A stretch of DNA of 64,000 nucleotides, from assembly GCA_023423535.1 (NCBI GenBank), contig JAFAFL010000137.1, positions 186,001 to 250,000 on the forward strand, read 5' to 3'. Shown here piece after piece: positions 29,468-37,879 of the stretch. This DNA comes from Pseudomonadota bacterium (lineage in GTDB: Bacteria > Myxococcota > Myxococcia > Myxococcales > Myxococcaceae). Position numbers and translations under genes: made by a program. The number at the start of each line of letters is the position of its first letter. Positions within the stretch are counted from its first letter, which is position 1. Under the pieces are notes generated by a model that was given only the letters and a program-made list of their open reading frames with translations, was not told where the DNA came from and did no database searches.

Positions 29468-30402
29468 GGCGCGTCCTCCGGGTTGTCGGTGATGAGCGCG
29501 TTGACGGGCCAGTCGCAGTAGGCCTCGAGGCGCGACGGGGTGCCCACGGTCCACAGCTGCACGCGGAAGCCCTCGTCACGCAGCCGCTGGATCGTCTGCC
29601 GGTTCGACACCTGCCACGCGATGGCGATGCCGTCCGCGTGCGCGTCGACGATCCGCGCGCCGAGATCCTGCACGCCGACCGTCACGGAGAGCTCGTTACC
29701 CACCGCCACGCCGATGTCGCTCGCGCCGTCGATGGCGTTCGAGAAGCGCGGCCAGATGAGCGTGGTCTCGATGCCGGGAAGCTCCGCCTCGAACGCGCGC
29801 AGCAGCTCCGGATGCGTGGCCGACGCGTACATGGGGTTCGGCAGCGCCGCGGCCTTCCAGCGCCCCAGGATCTCCTTTGCGAACACCTCGGCGGAGTCGG
29901 TGAACCCGGGCTCGTACTTCACGTCGAGCTGCACGGTCATCTCCGGCGCCTCGCGCAACGCGACGAGCAGCTCGTCGAAGGTGGCGATCGACTGCCACAC
30001 GAGCTCCACGTCCGGATGTTTGCCGTCCGGGTCGCGCTTGCCGCCGCACTCGAAGAGGGACTGCACCTCGGCGAGTGTGAGGTCCTTGAAGAGGATGCGG
30101 TCCTCTTCGGAGGAGATCTCCTCGCCGCCGACCCGCCGGCACAGCTTCGCGTCGATCCAGGGGTCGTGCCAGAGCATCGGGACGTTGTCGCGCGTGAGCA
30201 CGAGGTCGATCTCGATGCCGGCCCAGCCGCGTTCGATGCTTCCGGCAATCGCGCGGCGCGAGTTCTCCGGGAAGTGATCCGCGCCCATGCGGTGCGCGAC
30301 GATCAGCGGCTTCTCGTCGCCCGAGGCGATGAACCCGCAGCCGGTGCTCATCAGGAGCACGAGGCCGGCAATCGCGCAGAGGAGTGGGGGAGGCGTGCGC
30401 AT
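29458..30402 (-). CDS. glycerophosphodiester phosphodiesterase lipoprotein
   Basis: A 314-residue lipoprotein (lipobox STGC) of the GDPD family, which hydrolyses glycerophosphodiesters to glycerol 3-phosphate and an alcohol. The signature regions are visible: AHRMGADHFPENS near residue 37 with the catalytic His-Arg, EIDLVLTRDNVPMLWHD with the metal-binding Glu/Asp and second His, and a late WTVGTPSRL segment. Met replaces the usual Gly after HR, a small departure. The lipid anchor suggests work in the periplasm on phospholipid breakdown products. It follows the metallo-beta-lactamase gene by 10 bases. Confidence 0.87.
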   Translation of the reverse strand: MRTPPPLLCAIAGLVLLMSTGCGFIASGDEKPLIVAHRMGADHFPENSRRAIAGSIERGWAGIEIDLVLTRDNVPMLWHDPWIDAKLCRRVGGEEISSEEDRILFKDLTLAEVQSLFECGGKRDPDGKHPDVELVWQSIATFDELLVALREAPEMTVQLDVKYEPGFTDSAEVFAKEILGRWKAAALPNPMYASATHPELLRAFEAELPGIETTLIWPRFSNAIDGASDIGVAVGNELSVTVGVQDLGARIVDAHADGIAIAWQVSNRQTIQRLRDEGFRVQLWTVGTPSRLEAYCDWPVNALITDNPEDAPCR

Positions 30403-30412
30403 GCGGGTGCTT

Positions 30413-31291
30413 CTACAGCACCCGTCGCGACCTTTCCTCGGAAAGAGGCTGTGGCAGCGCCTGCATCCGCTCGAGCTCGCTGCGGTCGTGCGCAGAGAAG
30501 ACGCGGACCTCTTCACCGTGCCCTCGCACCAGCTCCCGCAGCCGCGCCTGGTTCTCCACCCGCGCCTTCGCGTCGATCTGCACCGCCCACTGGAAGAGGC
30601 GCAGCGGCGCAGGACACGACGGCTCTTCCGCGTTCACCTCGGCGTGGAAGAAGTAGGAGTCGCCCGCGTGGAGGCGCCAGCCGCCTTCCGTCTGCACGCC
30701 CACCGCCGCGTGTCCCCGGCTGTGACCTTTGAGCGGAACGATGACGAGCTCCGGCGGCAGGCCCTGCAGCTGCCGCACGCAGTCGAAGCCGAACCACTTC
30801 TCTCCCTGCGCCTCGTAGGCCGCCCAGTCCGGACCGTGCGCCCACTGGATGCGGCGGTAGCGTTCCTTCTCGCCGAGCGTCTGCGGTGCCTGCGCCGCGC
30901 GAAGCTCCTGCGCGTACACATGCACCTTCGCGTGGGGGAAGTCCGAGAGCCCGCCCGCGTGATCGAGATCCAGGTGGGTGAGCACGATGTGCCGCACGTC
31001 CTCGCGCTTGAACCCGAGCCTCTCCACCTGCCGCGCCGCGGTGTGCTCCTCGTGCAGCTGCGCGCCCATCGCCTTCACGAACGCCGCGCCCAGCCGCTTC
31101 GCCGGGGCCTTCACGTCCTCGAGGCCCATGCCGCTGTCGACGAGCACGAGGCCCGCGTCCGTCTCCACCAGCAGGCAGTGACAGACCATCACCGGCGCGC
31201 CCTCGGGGCGCTTCCCACCGTCGATGAACCGGCCGAACACGGGCGAGAAGTGCCCGCACGACAGGTGGTGCACCCGCAACCGCGCAGCCAT
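30413..31291 (-). CDS. metallo-beta-lactamase-fold hydrolase
   Basis: A 292-residue hydrolase with the zinc motif HLDLDHAGG near residue 106. Further expected ligands are a His in KGHSRGH near 190, an Asp in HAGDSYFF near 210 and a late His in SAHDRSE near 267. The overall form resembles N-acyl-homoserine-lactone lactonase-like and related esterases of this fold, so lactone or ester hydrolysis is possible. The true substrate cannot be told. It lies four bases after moaA, inside the six-gene run. Confidence 0.8.
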   Translation of the reverse strand: MAARLRVHHLSCGHFSPVFGRFIDGGKRPEGAPVMVCHCLLVETDAGLVLVDSGMGLEDVKAPAKRLGAAFVKAMGAQLHEEHTAARQVERLGFKREDVRHIVLTHLDLDHAGGLSDFPHAKVHVYAQELRAAQAPQTLGEKERYRRIQWAHGPDWAAYEAQGEKWFGFDCVRQLQGLPPELVIVPLKGHSRGHAAVGVQTEGGWRLHAGDSYFFHAEVNAEEPSCPAPLRLFQWAVQIDAKARVENQARLRELVRGHGEEVRVFSAHDRSELERMQALPQPLSEERSRRVL

Positions 31292-31295
31292 GTCT

Positions 31296-32297
31296 CTACC
31301 CCCCGATGCCCATCATGGTGAGGAGCTGCTCGTCCCGTTCGGGGTTTCCGAACTGGTGGCCGTCCTCCTTCAACCAGAGCGCCTGGCGGATCTCCTGCTC
31401 CAGCGTCGCGTCGTCCACGCCCGCGCGCATGCGCTCGCCGAGCGGCACTTCGCCGCGTCCACCGAGGCACGCCCGCAGCGCACCCTTGGCGCTGATCCGC
31501 ACGCGGTTGCAGCCCGCGCAGAAGTTCCCCGACAGCGGGCTGACGAGCCCCACGTTGCCGGTCTCACAGGTGTAGTAGCGCGCCGGCCCCGCGTCCTTCA
31601 GCGGCGCGGAGAGATCCGGCGTCAGCTCGAGCCCGCCCTGCGCGAGCCGGTCGAGCACCTCCTGGTGGCCGATGCGTCCCTCCATCGCGTTGGGACCGAA
31701 CGGCATCAGCTCGATGAAGCGCGGCGTGTATCCGAGCCGGTGCGCGTACCGCACGAGGTCCGGCAGCTCGTCGTCGTTCACGCCCTTCATCACCACCACG
31801 TTGAGCTTCAGCGACCCGAAGCCCGCCTTCGCGCCGGCCTCGATGCCCGCCAGCACCGCGGAGAGGTCCCCCTTCGGCGAGACCTTGCGGAAGCGATCCT
31901 CGCGCAGCGTGTCCAGGGACACGTTGAGCTGCGTGATGCCCGCCGCGACGAGCTCCTCCGCCGCGCCCGCGAGCCGCGACGCGTTGGTGGTGAGGGCGAC
32001 CTTCTCGATGCCCGGCACCTTCGACACGCGCCGGCCGATCTCGAGGAGGTCCGGACGCATCAGCGGCTCGCCGCCGGTCAAGCGGACGCGGCGGGTGCCG
32101 ATGCGCGCGAACACCGTGACGATGCGCTCCAGCTCCGCGGGGGTGAGCAGATCCTTCGTGCCGCCCCAGTGCGCGGGGGAGCAGTAGGAGCAGCGGAAGT
32201 TGCAGCGGTCGGTGACGGACAGGCGCAGGTAGGTGATCGCGCGGCCCTGCCGGTCGCGAAGTTGGCCTGCGACGGGGAGGGACACGGACGCGGACAT
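31296..32297 (-). CDS. moaA: GTP 3',8-cyclase MoaA (molybdenum cofactor synthesis)
   Basis: A 333-residue radical-SAM enzyme that starts molybdopterin synthesis from GTP. The N-terminal cluster is C32-x3-C36-x2-C39. The second cluster lies in CAGCNRVRISAKGALRAC (about 264-281). GGEPL near residue 75 binds SAM, and the chain ends in Gly-Gly as in other MoaA proteins, where this tail is needed for activity. All critical residues are present. No other moa gene adjoins it; moeA lies 23 kb away. The ATG directly abuts the stop of the response-regulator gene, so the two should be co-expressed. Confidence 0.96.
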   Translation of the reverse strand: MSASVSLPVAGQLRDRQGRAITYLRLSVTDRCNFRCSYCSPAHWGGTKDLLTPAELERIVTVFARIGTRRVRLTGGEPLMRPDLLEIGRRVSKVPGIEKVALTTNASRLAGAAEELVAAGITQLNVSLDTLREDRFRKVSPKGDLSAVLAGIEAGAKAGFGSLKLNVVVMKGVNDDELPDLVRYAHRLGYTPRFIELMPFGPNAMEGRIGHQEVLDRLAQGGLELTPDLSAPLKDAGPARYYTCETGNVGLVSPLSGNFCAGCNRVRISAKGALRACLGGRGEVPLGERMRAGVDDATLEQEIRQALWLKEDGHQFGNPERDEQLLTMMGIGG

Positions 32298-33491
32298 CTA
32301 CGCCTCGCTCGCTTTCTGTCGGATGCGAGGATCGGTGTCCTCGTCCAGCTCTTCGCTGTCGCCGGTATCCGAAGAGCCGGCCGTGTTCGGGTTGCCTGCC
32401 GAAGCGCCCGCCATCTGCGCGGCCTTCTGCGCGAGCATGTCCTGCTTCAGCTTCATCAGCCCGGTCTCGCCGATGGAGAGGAACGCGCGCACCACCTCCG
32501 GATCGAACTGCGTTCCGGAGCAGCGGTGGATCTCCGCGATCGCGTTTCCGAAGGTCGTGCCCATCCGGTAGGGACGGTCGCTGGTCATCGCGTCCAGGGT
32601 GTCCGCCACCGCGAAGATGCGCGCGCCGATGTGGATCTCCTCGCCGCCGAGGTTCCGCGGATACCCGCCGCCGTCGAAGCGCTCCTGGTGCGAGAGGACG
32701 ATCTGCGCCGGGATGTTGAGGAAGGGGATGGCCTGGATCATCTGGAACCCGATCTCCGGGTGCCGGCGCATCTCCTTCCACTCGTCCGGCGTGAGCTTGC
32801 CGGGTTTGAGCAGCACCGCGTCCGGCACGCCGATCTTGCCGATGTCGTGAAGCAGCGCGCCGCGGCCGATCTCCTCCAGCTCCTGGCCCTTGATGCCCAT
32901 CCGCTCGGCGATGGCGACCGTGTACTGCACCACCCGCTGCGAGTGATCCGACGTCTCGTGCTCTCGCGCGTCCAGCGCCGCCACCAGCGCGAGCAGCGTG
33001 TTCTGGTACGTGTTCGCGATGTCCTTCAGCGCGCTGCGCAGTTCGGTGGTGCGGTCCCGGACCTTCCGCTCGAGCTTCTTCTGGTAGCGCTTCCTCGCCA
33101 GCTCGATGCGCCGCTTCGCCAGCGCGCGCTCAATGGCGCGGATGAGGTCGGTCAGCTTGGGTGGCTTGAGCAGGTAGTCCACCGCGCCGCGCCGCAGGCA
33201 GTCCACCGCGGCCTCGGTGTCCCCGTAGCCGGTGAGCATGATCACCGAGGTGTCCGGGTGCCGTGCGCGGAAGTTCTCGAGCAGCCAGAGCCCGTCCTTG
33301 CCGGGCATCTTCATGTCGCTGATGACGAGCGGGGTCTCCTCCGCCGCCGCCAGATCCAGCGCGAGCTCGGCGCCGTCTGCGACCACGCAGTTGTAGCCCT
33401 CTTCCCGCAGGAGGACCGAGATGACGTCGCGGACGGATTCGTCGTCGTCCACGATCAGGATGCGAGGGGGGACCTGGGGAAGGGCTTCCAC
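32298..33491 (-). CDS. response regulator with HD-GYP domain (putative cyclic-di-GMP phosphodiesterase)
   Basis: A 397-residue two-domain protein. The receiver domain (about 8-125) has the acidic pocket D15-D17, the phospho-acceptor D59 in SDMKMPG and the Lys in YLLKPP. A coiled linker (about 128-165) leads to the HD-GYP domain, with HDIGK, HPEIG and SHQERFDGGGYP. This composition fits a phosphorylation-controlled c-di-GMP hydrolase. The last 55 residues are an acidic, low-complexity tail. GTG 33491 is preferred because little precedes the receiver; a TTG at 33530, preceded by an AGGAG, would add 13 residues. No cognate kinase adjoins it. Confidence 0.9.
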   Translation of the reverse strand: MEALPQVPPRILIVDDDESVRDVISVLLREEGYNCVVADGAELALDLAAAEETPLVISDMKMPGKDGLWLLENFRARHPDTSVIMLTGYGDTEAAVDCLRRGAVDYLLKPPKLTDLIRAIERALAKRRIELARKRYQKKLERKVRDRTTELRSALKDIANTYQNTLLALVAALDAREHETSDHSQRVVQYTVAIAERMGIKGQELEEIGRGALLHDIGKIGVPDAVLLKPGKLTPDEWKEMRRHPEIGFQMIQAIPFLNIPAQIVLSHQERFDGGGYPRNLGGEEIHIGARIFAVADTLDAMTSDRPYRMGTTFGNAIAEIHRCSGTQFDPEVVRAFLSIGETGLMKLKQDMLAQKAAQMAGASAGNPNTAGSSDTGDSEELDEDTDPRIRQKASEA

Positions 33492-33543
33492 GGCGCGCGA
33501 TTCTAGAGAGTTCTCAGAGGAAGGCCACAAGTAGGGGTCACTC

Positions 33544-34665
33544 CTACCTCGCCTGCACGCTCAGCGCGTGGCGATCGAAACGGAAGGGGGAGAGGTCCAC
33601 GCTCGGCGAGCGGCCCAGCACGAGCTCCGCGATCAGCTTCGCGGTGATCGGCGCGAGGAGGATCCCGTTGCGGAAGTGACCCGTGGCCAGCAGCAGACCG
33701 GGCATGGGACCGGGACCGATGAGCGGGAGGAAGTCCTCGGTGAACGGACGCAGCCCCGCCCAGGTGCGGCTGACGCTGACCTGCGCGAGCTCCGGACAGA
33801 GCTCCAGCGCCATCCCGAGGATCGCCGCGAGGCCGCCGGCGGTGACCTCCTTCTCGAAGCCGACCTGCTCCATGGTGCTGCCCGCGATGACCCGGCCGTC
33901 ACGACGCGGGACGAGATAGCCGCGCGGCGAGAAGAGCACGCGCGAGAAGGGCGGCAGCCGGGCCTGCAGCTCGATCATCTGACCGCGCACCGGACGCACC
34001 ACGCGGGGATCGATGCCGGCACCGTTGACGAGCCCCGACCACGAACCCGCGGCGATGATCACCTGTGACGCGTGAAGGGTCTCACCGTCGAGGTCCACGC
34101 CCTCCACGCGGTCGCCGCGCACGTGCAGGCCTCGGACGTAGCCGGTGCGGAAGCGCGCGCCTTGCCGCTCGGCCGCCATGGACAGCGCGCGCACGAGGAG
34201 CTGGTTGTCCACCTGGTGATCGTCCGGAAGGTGCAGCGCGCCCTGAAGCTTCGGCGACAGCCTCGGCTCCAACGCGCGGGCGTCGTCCGCGGAGAGCAGG
34301 TCCGCGCGAAGGCCCGCGGCACGCTGCCAGGCAGAGGTGGCCTCGAGCTTGTGCAGCGTCGCCTCGTCGAAGGCGGTGGTGAGCAGGCCGCACGGCTGGT
34401 AGCCGACGTCGATTCCGGAGAGCTCTCGCAGCTCTTCCGCGAAGCGGGGGTAGAGCGCGCGGCTGCGCAGGCCGAGATCGAGCAGCGGGCCGGGACCGGC
34501 GGACTCTTTCTGCGGCGCGAGGATCCCGCCGGCGGCGCTGGAGGCCTCGGCGCCGGGGATAGAGCGCTCGAGCACGGTCACGCCCACCCCGGCCTGCGCG
34601 AGCCGCAGCGCGATCGCACAGCCCATGATCCCGCCACCCACCACCAGCACGTCGGAGGTCGCCAT
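33544..34665 (-). CDS. thiO: glycine oxidase ThiO-like FAD enzyme
   Basis: A 373-residue FAD-dependent amino-acid oxidase of the D-amino-acid oxidase/ThiO type. GGGIMGCAIALRLAQAG (about 9-25) is the dinucleotide-binding fold, followed by a Glu at the end of strand two. Later family features are ASSAAGGILAPQ (about 40-51), VRPVRGQM and a C-terminal HFRNGILLAPITAKL. ThiO makes iminoglycine for the thiazole part of thiamine, and this fits the presence of thiC in the window. No thiS, thiG or thiE is nearby, so another amine substrate is possible. It heads the leftward six-gene run. Confidence 0.82.
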   Translation of the reverse strand: MATSDVLVVGGGIMGCAIALRLAQAGVGVTVLERSIPGAEASSAAGGILAPQKESAGPGPLLDLGLRSRALYPRFAEELRELSGIDVGYQPCGLLTTAFDEATLHKLEATSAWQRAAGLRADLLSADDARALEPRLSPKLQGALHLPDDHQVDNQLLVRALSMAAERQGARFRTGYVRGLHVRGDRVEGVDLDGETLHASQVIIAAGSWSGLVNGAGIDPRVVRPVRGQMIELQARLPPFSRVLFSPRGYLVPRRDGRVIAGSTMEQVGFEKEVTAGGLAAILGMALELCPELAQVSVSRTWAGLRPFTEDFLPLIGPGPMPGLLLATGHFRNGILLAPITAKLIAELVLGRSPSVDLSPFRFDRHALSVQAR

Positions 34666-34797
34666 GGAGCGGCTTGTCCCAGAGCCGCCGCGCGAGCGTC
34701 AACGCGTAAGACTTGCGCGTTCCGCCAAACTCCTTGAACCGCGGGGGTGTGGGGGCTATCTGCCGGGCACCTTTCAGGCCTTCAGGAGGCGACAAAC

Positions 34798-36198
34798 GTG
34801 GCGGACACTTTCGACGTGGTGATCATCGGCTCCGGCCCGGCCGGGTACGTGGCGGCCATCCGCGCAGGGCAGTTGGGGTTGAAGACGGCGATCGTGGAGA
34901 AGGACAAGCGGCTGGGCGGCACCTGCCTCCACCGCGGCTGCATCCCCACCAAGTCGCTGCTCTACACCGCGGAGCTGTACTCGCACATCACGCACGCGGC
35001 GCAGTTCGGCATCGACCTGGCGAACCCCACGGTGAACTGGGCGCAGGCGCTCAAGCACAAGGACAAGGTCGTCACCAAGGGCGCCAACGGCATCGACTTC
35101 CTGATGAAGAAGAACAAGGTGACCGTGGTGAAGGGCCACGGGCGCATCGCCGGGAAGGGCAAGGTCGAGGTCACCGGCGAGGACGGCAAGAAGCAGACGC
35201 TGGAGACGAAGAACATCATCATCGCCACCGGCTCGGTGCCGAAGTCGCTGCCGAACGTGACCGTGGATCACAAGCGGGTGATGAACTCGGACTCGATCCT
35301 CGAGATCCAGAGCGTGCCGAAGAGCCTCATCGTCCTCGGCGGCGGCGCGGTGGGCGTGGAGTTCGCCTCCGTGTTCAACCACGTGGGCTCGGAGAAGGTG
35401 ACGGTGGTGGAGTACATGCCGAACCTCCTCCCCATCGAGGACATCGACGCGTCGAAGGAACTGGAGAAGTTCTTCAAGCGCCGCAAGATCGACGTGCTCA
35501 CCGGCGCGAAGCTGGAGAAGGTGGAGGTCACCGCCACCGGCGTGAAGGCCACCATCAGCCAGGGCAGCGAGACGAAGGTGCTCGAGGCGGAGATCCTCCT
35601 GACCGCGGTGGGCCGCTCGCCGGTGACCGAGGACATCGGGCTCGACAAGACGAACATCAAGACCGACCGCGGCTTCATCAAGACCGACGAGATGATGCGG
35701 ACGACCGAGCCGAACGTGTACGCGATCGGTGACGTGGTGCCGACGCCGATGCTCGCGCACGTGGGCTCGTCCGAGGGCGTGCTCGCGGTGGAGCACATCG
35801 CCGGCAAGAAGGTGGAGCCCATCAACTACGACCGCGTGCCGTCCGCGACCTACTGCTACCCCGAGGTGGCGTCGGTGGGCCTGACGGAGAAGAAGGCGAA
35901 GGAGCGCGGCTACGACGTGAAGGTGGGCATCGCGCCGTTCGGTGCGGTGACGAAGAGCGCCATCTCCGACGAGAGCTTCGGCATGGTGAAGATCGTCTCC
36001 GACAAGAAGTACGACGAGGTGCTCGGCGTCCACCTCGTGGGCCCGCACGCGACGGAGCTCCTCGCGGAGGCCTGCGTGGCGATGCGGCTGGAGACCACCA
36101 CCGAGGAGATCGCGCGGACGATGCACGCGCACCCCACGCTCTCCGAGATCATGCACGAGGGCGCCGAGGCCACGCTCGGTCACCCGCGTCACTTCTAG
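34798..36198 (+). CDS. lpdA: dihydrolipoyl dehydrogenase (E3)
   Basis: A 466-residue FAD disulfide oxidoreductase that re-oxidises the dihydrolipoyl arms of 2-oxoacid dehydrogenase complexes. The FAD-binding motif IIGSGPAGYVAAI (about 9-21), the redox pair C43/C48 in GGTCLHRGCIP, the NAD-binding GGGAVGVEFA and the C-terminal HAHPTLSE with the active-site His-Glu pair are all present. GTG 34798 is preceded by AGGAGG at good spacing, which decides the start. It stands alone. It probably serves both E1 pairs encoded downstream in the window, and perhaps the 2-oxoglutarate complex and glycine cleavage. Confidence 0.96.
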   Translation: MADTFDVVIIGSGPAGYVAAIRAGQLGLKTAIVEKDKRLGGTCLHRGCIPTKSLLYTAELYSHITHAAQFGIDLANPTVNWAQALKHKDKVVTKGANGIDFLMKKNKVTVVKGHGRIAGKGKVEVTGEDGKKQTLETKNIIIATGSVPKSLPNVTVDHKRVMNSDSILEIQSVPKSLIVLGGGAVGVEFASVFNHVGSEKVTVVEYMPNLLPIEDIDASKELEKFFKRRKIDVLTGAKLEKVEVTATGVKATISQGSETKVLEAEILLTAVGRSPVTEDIGLDKTNIKTDRGFIKTDEMMRTTEPNVYAIGDVVPTPMLAHVGSSEGVLAVEHIAGKKVEPINYDRVPSATYCYPEVASVGLTEKKAKERGYDVKVGIAPFGAVTKSAISDESFGMVKIVSDKKYDEVLGVHLVGPHATELLAEACVAMRLETTTEEIARTMHAHPTLSEIMHEGAEATLGHPRHF

Positions 36199-36221
36199 CC
36201 TTATCGGCTCCATCAGCCAGA

Positions 36222-36260
36222 GCGCCGGCGCAGCCCCCGAGGGAGGCGCCGGCGTTGCTG
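36222..36260 (+). terminator. GC-rich hairpin between lpdA and the sdhC-like gene
   Basis: CGCCGGCGC at 36223-36231 pairs with GCGCCGGCG at 36246-36254, with a 14-base loop, followed by TTGCTGTTCC. The arms and flanks closely resemble a second hairpin at 37077-37116. Confidence 0.5.
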
Positions 36261-36324
36261 TTCCTGCAGTCTTCCTTCACTCCGTGCTGGAAACTGAACC
36301 GGAGTCGAATTAGCGAGGGAATTC

Positions 36325-37044
36325 ATGGCCGCTCCTGCTGAAGCTCACGCCGCTCCTCACGAAACGGGCACCCGCTCCCTGCTGTGGTCCCGCGTCGCTT
36401 CCCTGTTGTCCGTGCTGCCCCTGGGCGTGTGGACGATCAACCACCTGTGGAACAACCTCGCTGCGTTCAGCGGCAAGGAGGCCTGGGAGCGCGAGGTCAC
36501 GCACTACTCGAACCCGCTCGCGCACGCGGCGACGCTGATCATCGTGTTCCTGCCGCTGATCATCCACACCGTGTGGGGCTTCCAGCGGCTCGGGTCGTTC
36601 AAGCCGAACAACGGGCGCTACGGCACCTTCGCCAACCTCAAGTACATCCTCCAGCGGGCCGCTGCGGTGGGCGTGTTCTTCTTCCTCGGCGCGCACATCT
36701 GGCTCGCCATGCTCCGCCCGCGCCTCCTCGAGGGCCGCGCCGAGCCGTTCGAGGCCATCGCCCGCGAGATGCACCACCACACGCCCACCCTCGTCGTCTA
36801 CCTGCTGGGGACGCTCGGCGTGGCGTGGCACCTGGGCAACGGCCTGTCCTCCTTCGCCTGGCAGTGGGGCCTCGTCGGCAGCAAGAGCGGCCTCAAGCGC
36901 TTCGACTGGCTCAGCTACGTGATCTTCGGCGTGCTGCTGATCATGAGCTGGGGCGTCATCTACGCGCTCTGGAGCGCCGGCACCGACCTCGGCGACCCCT
37001 CCATCCGCCCCGAGCCGCCTCCGTTCCCCGACGCGGGGAACTGA
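36325..37044 (+). CDS. sdhC: succinate dehydrogenase cytochrome b subunit-like protein
   Basis: A 239-residue membrane protein with five hydrophobic segments (about 25-42, 65-85, 110-130, 150-175, 200-220), as in the one-subunit cytochrome b558 anchors of Bacillus-type succinate:quinone oxidoreductase. Candidate haem-ligand histidines lie in INHLWNN, PLIIHTVWG, GAHIWLAM and VAWHLGNGLSS. The C-terminus is a short Pro-rich tail. The flavoprotein and iron-sulfur genes (sdhA, sdhB) normally follow, but here vapBC on the other strand comes next, so they must lie elsewhere or be absent. Two near-identical hairpins frame the gene. Confidence 0.75.
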   Translation: MAAPAEAHAAPHETGTRSLLWSRVASLLSVLPLGVWTINHLWNNLAAFSGKEAWEREVTHYSNPLAHAATLIIVFLPLIIHTVWGFQRLGSFKPNNGRYGTFANLKYILQRAAAVGVFFFLGAHIWLAMLRPRLLEGRAEPFEAIAREMHHHTPTLVVYLLGTLGVAWHLGNGLSSFAWQWGLVGSKSGLKRFDWLSYVIFGVLLIMSWGVIYALWSAGTDLGDPSIRPEPPPFPDAGN

Positions 37045-37076
37045 CGGGTCCTCCGCAGGCTCTCGTGATGTGAAAG

Positions 37077-37116
37077 ACGCCGGCGCCGCCCCTGAGGCTG
37101 CGCCGGCGTTGTTCGT
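37077..37116 (+). terminator. terminator after the sdhC-like gene
   Basis: ACGCCGGCGCCGCC (37077-37090) pairs with GGCTGCGCCGGCGT (37096-37109), one mismatch, five-base loop, then TGTTCGTT. It matches the hairpin upstream of the gene in sequence as well as in shape. Confidence 0.65.
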
Positions 37117-37127
37117 TCAGTAGCAGC

Positions 37128-37517
37128 TCACCACCGCTCGACGCGCAGGCCAGGAACGCGACGGAACTCGGACTCGTTGCGCGTCGCGAGGGTCGCATCG
37201 ACGCTGAGCGCAATTGCAGCAATGAGCATGTCGTTCGGCCCGATGGGCTGGCCGGACGCTTCGAGCTGCGCGCGGAGTAGCCCGTAATGCTCGGCCGCGA
37301 CGTCATCGAACGGGACCGACGCGAAGAGCTCGAAGAACTCCCCCAGGCGCTGGAGGTTTTGCTCGACGCGGGAGCTCCGACGCGCGCCGTAGATCAGCTC
37401 CGCCTTCACGATGCTGCACAAGACGACCTCCGAAACGGAGGCGGTCAGAATCCGCTCCTGCACCGCCTCGACGCCCTTGAGGAAGGCGATGCAGATGTTC
37501 GTATCGAGCAGGACCAC
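37128..37517 (-). CDS. vapC: VapC-type PIN-domain toxin
   Basis: A 129-residue PIN-domain ribonuclease toxin. The acidic metal-binding residues are in place: D5 in LLDTNICIAF, the Glu in KAELIYG near 40, the Asp in GPNDMLIAA near 96, and the Asn/Glu in TRNESEF near 114. VapC toxins cut tRNA or rRNA when their antitoxin is lost. The GTG start shares one base with the stop of the antitoxin gene (TAGTG). This coupling is typical of vapBC operons. The nuclease appears complete. Confidence 0.9.
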   Translation of the reverse strand: MVLLDTNICIAFLKGVEAVQERILTASVSEVVLCSIVKAELIYGARRSSRVEQNLQRLGEFFELFASVPFDDVAAEHYGLLRAQLEASGQPIGPNDMLIAAIALSVDATLATRNESEFRRVPGLRVERW

Positions 37518-37738
37518 TAGAGCGAAGGCTCATCCAGAGGGAGGCCCGGCTCTGACTCGGGGAAGTCGCCTTCCCAGCTCCCGAAGAGCGCCTCGAGTCG
37601 CTTGCGCCGGTCCGGGAAGCGGACGTGCGCCGTCGCCAGGTCCGCCATGAATGCAGAGAGGCTCTTCTTCTTGCGCTGCGCTTCCTTGCGCACCAGCTGC
37701 TCGACCTCGTCGGGCAGGTAGATCGTCACCTGAGCCAT
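37517..37738 (-). CDS. vapB: VapB-type antitoxin (ribbon-helix-helix)
   Basis: A 73-residue antitoxin. The N-terminal MAQVTIYLPDEVEQLV strand-helix pattern is a ribbon-helix-helix DNA-binding domain. The rest (after about 45) contains Trp and acidic residues that normally fill the VapC active site. ATG 37738 was preferred over a TTG nine bases upstream. An AT-rich imperfect palindrome directly upstream is the likely autorepression site. Confidence 0.82.
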   Translation of the reverse strand: MAQVTIYLPDEVEQLVRKEAQRKKKSLSAFMADLATAHVRFPDRRKRLEALFGSWEGDFPESEPGLPLDEPSL

Positions 37739-37746
37739 GACGGTCA

Positions 37747-37764
37747 ATATAGGTGGCCATATAT
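37747..37764. promoter_or_regulatory. AT-rich imperfect palindrome upstream of vapB
   Basis: ATAT (37747-37750) and ATAT (37759-37762) flank AGGTGGCC in otherwise very GC-rich DNA, eight bases upstream of vapB. It is a likely promoter and autorepression site of the toxin-antitoxin pair. Confidence 0.4.
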
Positions 37765-37879
37765 ACCCGCGCCACGACGCGGTCCGGCTGCCTGCCAGCC
37801 ATCCCGCAACGACAGAGCCGGCGCCACCTCGAGGGTGAACGCCGGCCCGGTACGCGTCAGCACCTTGTGCGCTGGGCCG

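Noticed and set aside
37128..37770. vapBC taken as the edge of a genomic island
   Set aside because: Apart from the short AT-rich operator I saw no composition change, integrase, direct repeat or tRNA beside it.
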